NCBI GenBank assembly: GCA_002328835.1
Contig: DCWN01000029.1
Coordinates: 1-36,739 of the forward strand
From: Acidobacteria bacterium UBA2161
GTDB taxonomy: Bacteria > Acidobacteriota > Vicinamibacteria > Vicinamibacterales > UBA823
Length of the DNA stretch: 36,739 nt
Reading direction: 5' to 3'
Below the pieces are notes generated by a model, which worked only from the letters and a program-made list of their open reading frames with translations, was not told the DNA's origin and ran no database searches. Shown in pieces: positions 7,042 to 15,787 of the stretch (positions are counted from its first letter, which is position 1; every line of letters begins with the position of its first letter). The translations under genes were made by a program, and so were the position numbers.

Positions 7042-9018
7042 ATGTCTCGGTTCTATCTCACGACCGCCATCGACTACGTGAACAGCCGGCCGCATCTGGG
7101 TACGGCGTACGAGAAGGTGACGGCCGACGTCATCGCGCGGTACCACCGCCTGCGCGGGGTCGAGACGCACTTTCTGATGGGGAACGACGAGCACTCGCAG
7201 AACGTGCACCGCCGCGCCCTGGAGCTGGGGCTGGATCCGATCGCCTATTGCGACCGGATGGAGTCGGAGTTCCGAGCGGTCTGGCGGACGCTCGACGTGT
7301 CGTTCGACGACTTCATTCGCACGACCGAGCCCCGCCACCGCGCCAGCGTGACCCGGATGCTGGAGCGGATCGCGGAGCGCGGTGACCTCTACGAGGGATT
7401 CTACGAGGGGTGGTACTGCGTGTCGTGCGAGGCCTTCAAGCAGGAGAAGGACCTGGTTGAGGGCAAGTGCCCGGTGCACCACGTCGAGCCGAAATGGCTC
7501 CGTGAGAAGAACCACTTCTTCCGGCTGTCGAACTACCGTGACGCGCTGCTCTCGCATTTCGAGGCGCACCCCGAGTTTCTGCAGCCGGAGGTTCGCCGCA
7601 ACGAGATCATGCGGCTCCTGGAGAGCGGCCTCGAGGACATCTCGGTCAGCCGGAGTGGCCAGGCCTGGGGCATCCCGATGCCCCAGAGCCCCGAGAGCGT
7701 CGTGTATGTCTGGTTCGACGCGCTGATCAACTACGCGTCGGGTGTCGGCTACGGCACCGACGAGACGCGGTTCGAGGCGTGGTGGCCGGCCGACCTCCAC
7801 ATCGTGGGCAAGGACATCACGCGGTTCCACAGCGTCTTCTGGCCGGCGATGCTGATGAGCGCCGGCGTTGCCCTGCCGCGTCAGGTGTTTGGTCACGGGT
7901 GGGTGCACCATCGCGGCGAGCGGATGAGCAAGACCCTCGGCACGACGGTCGACCCGCTCGAGGCCGCGGAGCGATTCGGCGTCGATCCGCTCCGGCTCTA
8001 CTTCGTGAAGGAGATCCCGTACGGCCAGGACGGCGACTTTGCCTACGATCGGTTCGAGGAGCGCTACAACGTCGACCTGGCGAACAACCTCGGTAACCTG
8101 GTGAGTCGCGTGGCCACGATGGCCGACAAGTACCGCGGCGGCCGCCTGCCGGCCACGGCGGGCGAGCCGGGCCGGCTCCCCGGCGCCGCCGAGGCCGTGG
8201 TCGGGCGCTACACCGAGGCGATGGACCGGCTGGCCCTGCACGAAGCGGCGGCGGCGGCCTTCGCGCTGGTCGACGCGGCGAACGAGTACATCACCGAGAC
8301 CGAGCCATGGGCGCTGGCGCGCGATCCGGCCAACGCCGACCGCCTGAGTCAGGTGCTGCACGAGACGGCGGAGGCGGTGCGGATCGCCGCCGTCTTGCTC
8401 TCGCCCGTGGTGCCGGCATCGGCCGATACCGTGCTGGCGCGGATGGGTGGGCCGTCCGCGACGGCGCGACGCTTCGATGAGGCCACGACGTGGTCGACCG
8501 CGTCCGAGCGCACGGTGGTGCTCGGGCCCGCACTCTGGCCGCGAGCGGAAGGCGGCCGACTACCCGGGACGCACGACAGAGGAGAGGCACGAGCGATGAC
8601 TGACAGTGACAGTGGCAAAGACGCCGGCGAATCTCAACCCGTGCCCCCGGCGGCGGCGCCGGCCGCCACGCCCGCCCCGGCCGCGGATCCCCGGATCACG
8701 TTCGACGCGTTCATGGAGATCGATCTCCGGGTCGCCACCGTGCTGGCCGCCGAGAAGGTCGAGAAGTCGCGGAAGCTCATCAAGATCGAGGTCGACCTCG
8801 GAACCGAGCGGCGGACGGTCGTCGCCGGCATTGCCGAGGCCTACGCGCCGGAGGATCTCGTCGGGCGCACGGTCGTCGTGGTGGCCAACCTCAAGCCAGC
8901 CAAGCTGATGGGCATCGAATCGAACGGGATGATTCTCGCGGCGAGCCTCGAGGGCGGGATCCCCGCACTCGTGCGCTTCGACGATCCGCCGCCGCCGCCC
9001 GGCACCCGCGTCCGGTAG
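7042..9018 (+). CDS. metG: methionyl-tRNA synthetase with C-terminal tRNA-binding domain
   Basis: The class I synthetase charges tRNA-Met in the cytoplasm. In the 658-residue protein the HIGH-type motif reads HLGT (residues 18-21, in NSRPHLGTAYEKV); the KMSKS loop reads RMSKT (294-298). A single zinc-knuckle-like insert has CVSC and CPVH. The catalytic and anticodon-binding parts end near residue 505. A low-complexity Ala/Pro linker follows, then an EMAP/Trbp111-type tRNA-binding OB domain from about residue 552 (ITFDAFMEIDLRVATV) to the end. Residues 506-518 look like translated intergenic DNA, and an in-frame ATG with its own ribosome binding site follows at 8596. tatD starts 9 nt after the stop. 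Confidence 0.96.
   Translation: MSRFYLTTAIDYVNSRPHLGTAYEKVTADVIARYHRLRGVETHFLMGNDEHSQNVHRRALELGLDPIAYCDRMESEFRAVWRTLDVSFDDFIRTTEPRHRASVTRMLERIAERGDLYEGFYEGWYCVSCEAFKQEKDLVEGKCPVHHVEPKWLREKNHFFRLSNYRDALLSHFEAHPEFLQPEVRRNEIMRLLESGLEDISVSRSGQAWGIPMPQSPESVVYVWFDALINYASGVGYGTDETRFEAWWPADLHIVGKDITRFHSVFWPAMLMSAGVALPRQVFGHGWVHHRGERMSKTLGTTVDPLEAAERFGVDPLRLYFVKEIPYGQDGDFAYDRFEERYNVDLANNLGNLVSRVATMADKYRGGRLPATAGEPGRLPGAAEAVVGRYTEAMDRLALHEAAAAAFALVDAANEYITETEPWALARDPANADRLSQVLHETAEAVRIAAVLLSPVVPASADTVLARMGGPSATARRFDEATTWSTASERTVVLGPALWPRAEGGRLPGTHDRGEARAMTDSDSGKDAGESQPVPPAAAPAATPAPAADPRITFDAFMEIDLRVATVLAAEKVEKSRKLIKIEVDLGTERRTVVAGIAEAYAPEDLVGRTVVVVANLKPAKLMGIESNGMILAASLEGGIPALVRFDDPPPPPGTRVR
8581..8598 (+). 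promoter_or_regulatory. internal ribosome binding site and ATG inside metG
   Basis: GGAGAGG (8581-8587) lies 8 nt before an in-frame ATG (8596-8598, codon 519 of metG). Starting there would give a 140-residue protein made of a short disordered leader and the complete tRNA-binding domain, similar in design to free-standing Trbp111-type proteins. The sequence spacing is seen; use of the start is inference. Confidence 0.4.
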
Positions 9019-9027
9019 CGTTCGGCG

Positions 9028-9807
9028 ATGCTGGACAGCCACTGCCATCTCGCGGACGAGGCGTTCGCCGATGACCTGCCCGAGGTCGTCGCCCGGGCCC
9101 GGGAGGCCGGGCTCGACACGGCGCTGTGCATCCTCGCGGCGGGCGATGTCGACGAACCCGACCGGGCGGCGACGTTGAGGAGTCTCTGGCCCGAGGTCCG
9201 GTTCGCCTGCGGCGTCCACCCCCATCAGGCGGCAGCGTGGGCCGGGCGCGAAGACGAGGCCGCCGGGTTCGTGCGCGGCCTGGCCGAGGCCGAGCCGGCG
9301 GTGCGGGCGATCGGCGAGATCGGCCTCGACTACCACTACGACTTCGCCCCGCGAGCGGTGCAGCGCGGGGTGTTCGCGGCGCAGGTGGTGCTGGCGACCG
9401 AGTTGGCGCAGCCGATCGTCGTCCATACCCGAGAGGCCGACGCCGACACGTGGGCCGTCCTGCGGGGCGCCGACGGACCGCTGCGGGGGATCGTGCACTG
9501 CTTCACGGGCGATGCCGATGCGGCGCGGGACGCGTTGGCGCTTGGGCTCCACATCTCGTTCTCTGGCATCGTGACGTTCCCGCGGGCGGACGCCCTCCGG
9601 GAGATCGCCGCCTGGGTGCCGCTGGATCGTCTGCTGGTTGAAACCGACGCGCCCTACCTGGCCCCGGTGCCGCACCGCGGCCGGCGCAACGAGCCGGCGT
9701 GGGTCACGGAGGTCGTCGAGGTCATCGCACGGGCGCGCGCCGCCGAGCCGAGGGAGATCGCTGCGGCGGTGGAGCGCAACTTCGCCTCCCTGATGGCGGG
9801 AAAGTGA
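9028..9807 (+). CDS. tatD: TatD-family metal-dependent DNase
   Basis: A 259-residue TIM-barrel hydrolase of the TatD family, whose members have 3'-5' exonuclease or D-Tyr-tRNA-type hydrolase activities. Metal ligands are all visible: HCH in DSHCHLAD (residues 4-6), Glu in GEIGLDYHYD, His in VVHTREAD, His in GIVHCFTGD, and Asp in VETDAPYLAP. The ATG at 9028 starts exactly at the family motif. It is 9 nt after metG, a very common bacterial gene order, so the two are probably one transcript. It also resembles uncharacterised YcfH-type paralogues, so the exact substrate is open. Confidence 0.93.
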   Translation: MLDSHCHLADEAFADDLPEVVARAREAGLDTALCILAAGDVDEPDRAATLRSLWPEVRFACGVHPHQAAAWAGREDEAAGFVRGLAEAEPAVRAIGEIGLDYHYDFAPRAVQRGVFAAQVVLATELAQPIVVHTREADADTWAVLRGADGPLRGIVHCFTGDADAARDALALGLHISFSGIVTFPRADALREIAAWVPLDRLLVETDAPYLAPVPHRGRRNEPAWVTEVVEVIARARAAEPREIAAAVERNFASLMAGK

Positions 9808-9813
9808 CGGTTA

Positions 9814-9833
9814 CCCCCCCCGTAATCCGGGGG
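9814..9833 (+). terminator. weak C-run/G-run hairpin after tatD
   Basis: A run of eight C residues (9814-9821) and five G residues (9829-9833) can pair around a short A/T-containing loop, just after the tatD stop and before the next candidate promoter. There is no T-tract, so this is at best a Rho-type or weak terminator. Confidence 0.25.
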
Positions 9834-9841
9834 TCGAGACG

Positions 9842-9871
9842 TTGACACTCCGCGCGCGAGTATGGTGTGAT
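9842..9871 (+). promoter_or_regulatory. candidate sigma-70-type promoter for the prenyl synthase gene
   Basis: TTGACA (9842-9847) is a perfect -35 hexamer. TGTGAT (9866-9871) sits 18 bp downstream as a 4/6 match to the -10 box. Transcription would then begin near 9878, which favours the GTG at 9927 over the one at 9867 as the start of the next gene. Confidence 0.45.
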
Positions 9872-9926
9872 CGCGTGTTGGCGAGGTCGATCGAGTGCAT
9901 TCATCGGTCTTCGCGCGTACGCAGCC

Positions 9927-10922
9927 GTGCCCGATACTGAATCCGCCGTCGACCTCACCCAGATCTTCGAGCCGATCCGCGACGACCTCCAGGCGGTGGA
10001 ACACGAGTACGCGCGGCAGATCCAGTCGCGGGTCGAACTGATCCCCCAGATCGGCAAGTACATCCAGCGGAGCGGCGGCAAGCGCGTGCGGCCGGCCGTC
10101 CTGCTGATGGCGTCGCGACTGGCGGCCTATCGCGGTGAGCAGGCCGTGGTGTTTGCCTCGGTCGTCGAGTTCATTCACACGGCGACGCTCGTTCACGACG
10201 ACATCATCGACGACGCGGAGGTCAGGCGAGGTCAGCAGGCGGTGCACTCGCGCTGGGGTAACGAGATTACCGTGCTGCTCGGCGACTATCTCTACATCAA
10301 GTCGATGGGGATGGCGTTGAGCCAGGATTCGCTCGAGCTTGTCCGCCTGCTCTGTGACGTGGCGCTGCGCATGATCGAGGGCGAGCTCTTCCAGCTCACC
10401 AAGACCGGCGACGTCGCGATCACCGAGGACGAGCACTTCGATCTCATCCGGCGCAAGACCGCGTATCTGTTCGGCGGCTGCGCCGAGATCGGTGGGCGGC
10501 TGGGCGGCGTGTCCGAGGCCGAGGCCAAGGCGCTGCGCGAGTACGGCTTCAACCTGGGGGTGGCGTTCCAGTTGATCGACGACCTGCTCGACTACACGGC
10601 CGCGGAGTCCGAGCTGGGCAAGCCGATTGGCAGCGATCTGCGCGAGGGCAAGGTGACCCTGCCGGTCATCTACCTCCTCCAGCGGGACGGCAAGGTCGCG
10701 GGCGATCTCGTCCGGCGGATCGTCGAGACCGGCGCGGTGTCGCCCGACGAGTGGCGCGAGCTGAGGCTGCTGATGACGCAGCATCGCGCCATCGATAGCG
10801 CCTACGACAAGGCGCGTGCCTGTGCGGCCACGGCGCGGGAGCACCTGGGTGTGTTCCCACCCTCGCCCGAGCGTGACGCGCTGATGGTCCTGCCAGACTA
10901 CGTGCTTGCCCGCGAACGCTGA
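9927..10922 (+). CDS. trans long-chain polyprenyl diphosphate synthase
   Basis: This class I prenyltransferase extends allylic diphosphates with isopentenyl diphosphate, giving the side chain of a quinone or a similar long product. From GTG at 9927 it is 331 residues. The two aspartate-rich Mg-binding motifs are present: DDIID (residues 91-95, in LVHDDIIDDAEVRRG) and DDLLD (218-222, in LIDDLLDYT), plus the GGKRVRP isopentenyl-diphosphate-binding segment. An upstream in-frame GTG at 9867 would add 20 poorly conserved residues and overlaps the candidate -10 box, so 9927 is preferred; neither start has a clear ribosome binding site. The family resembles octaprenyl/heptaprenyl synthases (IspB/HepT); chain length cannot be read from sequence alone. 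ligA follows 14 nt later. Confidence 0.88.
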   Translation: MPDTESAVDLTQIFEPIRDDLQAVEHEYARQIQSRVELIPQIGKYIQRSGGKRVRPAVLLMASRLAAYRGEQAVVFASVVEFIHTATLVHDDIIDDAEVRRGQQAVHSRWGNEITVLLGDYLYIKSMGMALSQDSLELVRLLCDVALRMIEGELFQLTKTGDVAITEDEHFDLIRRKTAYLFGGCAEIGGRLGGVSEAEAKALREYGFNLGVAFQLIDDLLDYTAAESELGKPIGSDLREGKVTLPVIYLLQRDGKVAGDLVRRIVETGAVSPDEWRELRLLMTQHRAIDSAYDKARACAATAREHLGVFPPSPERDALMVLPDYVLARER

Positions 10923-10936
10923 GCCCTGGCTCCACC

Positions 10937-12985
10937 GTGGCGAAGAGCGCGGCGACACGGATTGACGAGCTTCGCGCTCGGATCCGCCACCACGAAGAAC
11001 GCTACTACGTTCTTCACGATCCCGAAATCACCGACACCGAGTTCGACCGGCTGCTGAAGCAGCTCGAGGCTCTCGAACGCGAGCACCCGACGCTCGTGAC
11101 CGTCGACTCGCCGACCCAGCGCGTGGGTGGGCGTCCGGTCGAGGGCTTCGAGACGGTCGCTCATGCCGCGCCACTGCTGAGTCTCGACAACGCCTACGAC
11201 GAAGACGAGCTGCGCGCCTTCGACGAGCGTGTCCGTAAGGGCCTGAGCGACCCCGAGGGGGGCGAAGCCGACGACGCGAGCCCGGTCTACGTAGCCGAGT
11301 TGAAGATCGACGGCCTGAGCATCGCGCTGACCTACGAGGACGGCCTGCTCACGCGCGGCGTGACGCGCGGCGACGGGACCCAGGGTGAGGATGTCACGTC
11401 GAACGTTCGCGCGATTCGCGCGATTCCCCTGGGGCTCTCCGCTCCGGTCGAGGGCACGGTCGAGGTGCGCGGCGAGATCTACCTACCGCGCGCGGCGTTC
11501 GCGCGCGTCAACCGTGACCGCGAGGAGCGTGACGAGCCGCTTTTCCAGAATCCGCGCAATGCGGCCGCCGGCACCATGCGGACGCTCGATCCGGCCCTCG
11601 TGGCGGCGCGCGGGCTCGGCGCCTACGTCTATCAGGTGACCGACGCCCAGGAGGCCCGCACCGCACCGGGTGGGGACCATCACGAGACATTGGGCACGCT
11701 GCAGGGGTGGGGGCTGCCGGTCGAACCTCACTGGCAGCGCTGTGACGATATCGAGGCGGTGCTGGCGTTCTGCCGCGACTGGGCCGAGAAACGTCAGACG
11801 CTCGAGTTCGAGATCGACGGCGTCGTGGTGAAGGTGGACGCGTCGCCTCAGCGTGCGCGGCTGGGCGCGACCGCGAAGTTCCCGCGGTGGGCGATCGCCT
11901 TCAAGTTTCCTCCCGAGCAGGCCACCACGCGGCTCGAGCGGATCGAGGTGAATGTCGGGCGCACCGGCGCGGTGACGCCCTATGCGGTGCTCGAGCCGGT
12001 GCGCCTCGGTGGGTCGACGATCGCGCGGGCGACTCTGCACAATGCCGAGGAGATCGCACGCAAGGACCTGCGGGCCGGCGATATCGTCGTCGTGGAGAAG
12101 GGCGGCGACGTCATCCCGAAGATCGTCGAAGCGGTGGTCACCCGGCGGCCGAAAGGGAAGCGGTTGCGGCGGTTTCGGATGCCGACGCGCTGCCCGCAGT
12201 GTGACAGCCCGCTGGTGCGGCCCGACGACGAAGTGGTCTGGCGCTGCGTGAACGCGTCGTGCCCGGCGATGCTGCGCCGCCGGGTGCTGCACTTCGCGTC
12301 CCGGCGGGCGATGAACATCGAGGGGCTCGGCGAGTCGCTGGTGGAGCAGTTGGTCGAGACTGCACTGGTCAAGGACTTCGCCGACCTCTTCGCCCTCGAC
12401 GCCCCGGCGCTCGAAGGCCTCGAGCGGATGGGCGAGAAGTCGGCGGCGAACCTCCTGGCCGAGATCGACAAGAGCAAGTCGGCCGAGGTCTGGCGGCTGC
12501 TGCACGGCGTCGGCATCCGGCACGTCGGCGAAGGCGTGGCGCAGGTCCTGGCCGGCGCCTTTGGCTCGGTGGCCGCCCTGGTGGCCGCGACCGCCGAGGC
12601 CCTGGAGGCGGTCGACGAGGTCGGCCCGATCGTCGCCCAGGCCGTGCGAGAGTTCTTCGACGACCCGGGCAACCAGGGCCTGATGGTCCGTCTCGAGGCG
12701 GCGGGGCTGAGGGTCAGCGGTCCAGTTGTCAACCCGGCGGGAGCCCCCGGCGCGCTGGCCGGGCAGACCTTCGTCCTCACCGGTACGTTGCAGGCCATGT
12801 CGCGGGACGAGGCGAAGGCGGCGATCCAGGCGCTGGGCGGGAAGGTGGCCTCGTCGGTCAGCCGGAAGACGAGCGTGGTCGTCGTTGGGGCGGAGCCCGG
12901 TAGCAAGGCCGAGAAGGCGCGCGCGCTCGGGGTGGCGACGCTCGATGAGGCTGCGTTTCGGAAGCTTATAATCGAGTCACGATGA
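10937..12985 (+). CDS. ligA: NAD-dependent DNA ligase
   Basis: LigA seals nicks in replication and repair using NAD. The 682-residue protein has every expected part in order: the Ia domain (RIRHHEERYYVLHDPEITD), the adenylation domain with KIDG lysine K123, the OB fold, a four-cysteine zinc finger (CPQCDS ... CVNASC), helix-hairpin-helix repeats, and a C-terminal BRCT domain (AGQTFVLTGTLQAMSRDEAK ... KTSVVVVGAEPGSK). The GTG start at 10937 gives the usual N-terminus. The TGA stop overlaps the ATG of the response-regulator gene by 4 nt (ATGA), so the two are translationally coupled, which is an unusual partner for a ligase. Confidence 0.97.
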   Translation: MAKSAATRIDELRARIRHHEERYYVLHDPEITDTEFDRLLKQLEALEREHPTLVTVDSPTQRVGGRPVEGFETVAHAAPLLSLDNAYDEDELRAFDERVRKGLSDPEGGEADDASPVYVAELKIDGLSIALTYEDGLLTRGVTRGDGTQGEDVTSNVRAIRAIPLGLSAPVEGTVEVRGEIYLPRAAFARVNRDREERDEPLFQNPRNAAAGTMRTLDPALVAARGLGAYVYQVTDAQEARTAPGGDHHETLGTLQGWGLPVEPHWQRCDDIEAVLAFCRDWAEKRQTLEFEIDGVVVKVDASPQRARLGATAKFPRWAIAFKFPPEQATTRLERIEVNVGRTGAVTPYAVLEPVRLGGSTIARATLHNAEEIARKDLRAGDIVVVEKGGDVIPKIVEAVVTRRPKGKRLRRFRMPTRCPQCDSPLVRPDDEVVWRCVNASCPAMLRRRVLHFASRRAMNIEGLGESLVEQLVETALVKDFADLFALDAPALEGLERMGEKSAANLLAEIDKSKSAEVWRLLHGVGIRHVGEGVAQVLAGAFGSVAALVAATAEALEAVDEVGPIVAQAVREFFDDPGNQGLMVRLEAAGLRVSGPVVNPAGAPGALAGQTFVLTGTLQAMSRDEAKAAIQALGGKVASSVSRKTSVVVVGAEPGSKAEKARALGVATLDEAAFRKLIIESR

Positions 12986-14355
12986 AGAAGGCCCGGGTGC
13001 TCGTCGTCGACGACGAAGCGGCGATCCGCGAGTCGCTCCGGATGATCCTGGAGTACGAGGGCTACGAGTGCCTGCAGGCGCCCACCGGGCAGGACGGCGT
13101 GGACCTCGCGTCGCGGGAGGCGCCCGACTGTGTCTTTCTCGACATCAAGATGCCGGGCATGGACGGCCTGGAAGCCTTGAAGCAGATCAAGGGCGCCGTC
13201 GAGGATCTCCCCGTGGCGATGATCTCCGGGCACGGCACCCCGGCCACCGGGTTCGAGGCGCGCGACCAGGGCGCGTTCACGTTCATCGAGAAGCCGCTCC
13301 AGCGCGAGCACGTGCTGGCGGCGGCGCGCAGCATGCTCGAGCAGCGGCGCCTGCGTTCCGAGAACGTTGACCTGCGCAAGGAGATAGAGCTTCGCCATGA
13401 GCTGGTCGGCGAAAGCGCCGGACTGGCGCGAGTGACCGAGGCGGTGCGCAAGGCGGCGCCCACGAGCGCCACGGTGCTCATCGTGGGCGAGAGCGGTGTC
13501 GGCAAGGAGTTGGTGGCGCGCGCGATCCACCGCAACAGCCTTCGCAGCCGCGAGCGGTTCGTCCAGGTGAACTGCGCGGCCATTCCCGACGAGCTGCTCG
13601 AGTCGGAGCTATTCGGCCACGAGAAGGGCTCGTTTACCGGCGCCACCGACAAGCAGACTGGCAAGTTCGAGCAGGCGGATCGCGGAACGATCTTTCTCGA
13701 CGAGGTGGGCGACATGAGCCTGCGGAGTCAGGCCAAGGTCCTCCGCGCCCTGCAGGAGGGCGAGATCGAGCGGGTCGGCTCGACCCGCGTCGTGAAGGTC
13801 GACGTCCGGGTGATCGCCGCGACGAACAAGGCGCTCGAACAGGAGATCGAGGAGGGCCGCTTCCGCGAGGACCTGTACTTCCGCCTGAACGTTGTGCCGA
13901 TTCCAGTGCCGCCGCTGCGCGAGCGGGCCGATGACATTCCGCTGCTGGTGCGTCATTTCGTGGCGGCGTTCACCCGCGAGAACAACTTCAAGCCGCTGAC
14001 GTTCAGCGACGGGGCGGTAGACGCGCTCCGGGTTCATCGCTGGCGTGGCAACGCGCGCGAACTGCGCAACACCGTCGAGCACCTGATGATCATGGCGGCC
14101 GGCGAGACGATCGAGGCCGCCGACGTGCGGGCGCGCCTCCCGGTTGACGGTCGGTCGACGGGAGCCGATAATGAGTCCGAACGGCCGGGCACGCTTCGGG
14201 AGTTCAAGGAGGTCGCCGAGCGGACGTTTCTGATCGGCAAGCTGCGCGAGCACGGCTGGAACATCTCGAAGACGGCCGAAGTCATCGACACGCCGCGCAG
14301 CAACCTGTACAAGAAGCTCGAGCAGTACCAGATCAGCCAGGAACAGGATGGCTGA
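12982..14355 (+). CDS. NtrX/NtrC-family sigma-54-dependent response regulator
   Basis: A 457-residue regulator with three domains. The receiver domain has the acidic pair DD (10-11), phosphoacceptor D54 (VFLDIKMPGMDG) and K105 (FIEKPL). The AAA+ domain has Walker A GESGVGKE (170-177), a sigma-54 contact loop reading GSFTGA (217-222; GAFTGA is usual) and a Walker B-type FLDEVGDM. The C-terminal Fis-type helix-turn-helix (GWNISKTAEVIDTPRSNLYKKL) closely resembles NtrX. It would activate sigma-54 promoters when phosphorylated. No histidine kinase gene lies nearby, so it is an orphan here. It is coupled to ligA by an ATGA overlap and ends just before rnpB. The nitrogen-regulation role of NtrX is only suggested by resemblance. 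Confidence 0.92.
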   Translation: MKKARVLVVDDEAAIRESLRMILEYEGYECLQAPTGQDGVDLASREAPDCVFLDIKMPGMDGLEALKQIKGAVEDLPVAMISGHGTPATGFEARDQGAFTFIEKPLQREHVLAAARSMLEQRRLRSENVDLRKEIELRHELVGESAGLARVTEAVRKAAPTSATVLIVGESGVGKELVARAIHRNSLRSRERFVQVNCAAIPDELLESELFGHEKGSFTGATDKQTGKFEQADRGTIFLDEVGDMSLRSQAKVLRALQEGEIERVGSTRVVKVDVRVIAATNKALEQEIEEGRFREDLYFRLNVVPIPVPPLRERADDIPLLVRHFVAAFTRENNFKPLTFSDGAVDALRVHRWRGNARELRNTVEHLMIMAAGETIEAADVRARLPVDGRSTGADNESERPGTLREFKEVAERTFLIGKLREHGWNISKTAEVIDTPRSNLYKKLEQYQISQEQDG

Positions 14356-14384
14356 TCCGGGCACGTCGGTTCTTTGACAATCCG

Positions 14385-14800
14385 TCGTAGACCGCTAGAC
14401 GACCGCCGCGCCGGCGCGGGCAACCGCGCCGACGGGGAGGAAAGTCCGAACTCCGCAGGGCAGTGCGCCGGGTAACCCCCGGTCAGGGCGACCTGAAGGA
14501 AAGTGGCACAGAAAACATACCGCCACGATGTCGCAGCCCTCACGGGCGTGCGTCGGGGTAAGGGTGAAAAGGTGCGGTAAGAGCGCACCGCGTCCGCTGT
14601 GAGGCGGATGGCAGGCTAAACCCCGCACGGAGCAAGACCAAATAGGGAGGCGTTACAGGACGGCCCGTCCGAAGCCTCCGGGTAGGTCGCTTGATCCCGC
14701 CAGCGATGGCGGGACTAGAGGAATGGTCGTCATCCCGGCGTGGTCGCTTTCGAGCGATAGCGGAGGGACACAGAATTCGGCTTATGGCGCGTCTGCGACG
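14385..14800 (+). ncRNA. rnpB: RNase P RNA, bacterial class A
   Basis: The catalytic RNA that removes tRNA 5' leaders. Conserved elements appear in order: GAGGAAAGTCC (14437-14447), ACAGAAAACATACCGCC (14508-14524), GCAAGACCAAATAGGG near 14632-14647, and the 3' element ACAGAATTCGGCTTAT (14770-14785). The P2 strands are GACGACC (14398-14404) and GGTCGTC (14725-14731). P1 pairs GTAGAC (14387-14392) with GTCTGC (14791-14796). Ends are therefore set by P1 and are approximate. The length of about 415 nt suits class A. No T-rich terminator follows; the epimerase gene starts about 28 nt later. Open frames crossing this interval are artefacts. Confidence 0.95.
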
Positions 14801-14827
14801 GATCCTTCGCACTGCACGGCACACACC

Positions 14828-15787
14828 TTGAGCACCGACACCTACCTCGTCACCGGCGGCGCCGGGTTCATCGGATCCCATCTCGTCGAGCATCTGCTCC
14901 GGCGAGGTGCGTCGGTGCGGGTCGTCGATAGCTTCATCACCGGACGCCGGGAGAACCTGGCCGGGCTGGCCGACGCCGGGGGCCTCGAACTCCTCGAGGG
15001 CGACCTCGCCGATCCCACCGTGGCGAGCCGAGCGGTGGCCGGCATGACCTACGTGCTGCACCAGGCGGCGATCCCGTCGGTGCCGCGCTCGGTCTCCGAT
15101 CCCTGGACGTCGCATCGGGCCAACGTCGACGCGACGTTGCACCTGTTGATCGCGGCTCGCGACGCGGGCGTTCGCCGGGTCGTCTATGCCGCGTCGTCGT
15201 CGGCCTACGGCGACACGCCGACCTTGCCCAAGGTCGAGGCCATGCCGACGTCGCCGCGCTCGCCCTACGGGTTGCAGAAGCTCGTGGGCGAGCAGTACGC
15301 CGAGCAGTTCACGCGCCTCTACGGGCTCGAGACGGTCTCGCTCCGCTACTTCAACATCTTCGGTCCGAGGCAGGATCCGAACTCGCCCTACTCGGGCGTG
15401 ATCGCCCGATTCGTGCCGGCGCTACTGGCGGGTGAGCGACCGACGATCTACGGCGACGGCGAGCAGACCCGCGATTTCACCTATATCGACAACGCCGTCG
15501 CGGCCGTGCTCGCGGCGTGCACCGCGCCCAAGGCGAGCGGCGCGGTCATCAACGTGGCCACCGGCGAGCGGACGTCACTGAACGATCTGCTGGCGAGGCT
15601 GAGCGCGATCGTCGGCGTGTCGCTCGAGCCCGTGCACGAACCGGCGCGTACGGGCGACGTGCGCGACTCGCTGGCCGACTGCACGAAGGCGCGTGAACTG
15701 CTGAACTATTCGCCGTCGGTATCACTCGACGAGGGGCTGCGGCGGACCGTCGACTGGTACCGTCAGGCGTCGTCCGGCGGCCGGTAG
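14828..15787 (+). CDS. NAD-dependent SDR epimerase/dehydratase (UDP-sugar type)
   Basis: A 319-residue extended short-chain dehydrogenase. The Rossmann motif TGGAGFIGSH is near residues 9-18, the catalytic YxxxK is YGLQK (in SPRSPYGLQK), and the sugar-nucleotide signature RYFNIFGPRQDPNSPYSGVI resembles UDP-glucose/UDP-GlcNAc 4-epimerases of the GalE/WbpP group. It probably makes a nucleotide sugar for surface glycans; the exact substrate is not determinable here. TTG at 14828 is chosen because the Rossmann fold begins directly after it. The longer frame starting at 14723 lies inside rnpB and cannot be real. The 3' end overlaps the convergent NfeD-like gene by 25 nt. Confidence 0.85.
   Translation: MSTDTYLVTGGAGFIGSHLVEHLLRRGASVRVVDSFITGRRENLAGLADAGGLELLEGDLADPTVASRAVAGMTYVLHQAAIPSVPRSVSDPWTSHRANVDATLHLLIAARDAGVRRVVYAASSSAYGDTPTLPKVEAMPTSPRSPYGLQKLVGEQYAEQFTRLYGLETVSLRYFNIFGPRQDPNSPYSGVIARFVPALLAGERPTIYGDGEQTRDFTYIDNAVAAVLAACTAPKASGAVINVATGERTSLNDLLARLSAIVGVSLEPVHEPARTGDVRDSLADCTKARELLNYSPSVSLDEGLRRTVDWYRQASSGGR

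Noticed and set aside
7042..7110. HLGT in place of HIGH in MetRS as a damaged active site
   Set aside because: The last position of this motif varies (H, N or T) among MetRS groups; all other motifs are intact.
14374..14379. TTGACA as -35 box for rnpB
   Set aside because: No -10 box fits at 16-18 bp, and such a promoter would start inside the P1/P2 stems.
14723..14827. Upstream extension of the epimerase
   Set aside because: It lies within the 3' part of rnpB; the Rossmann fold starts at the TTG at 14828.
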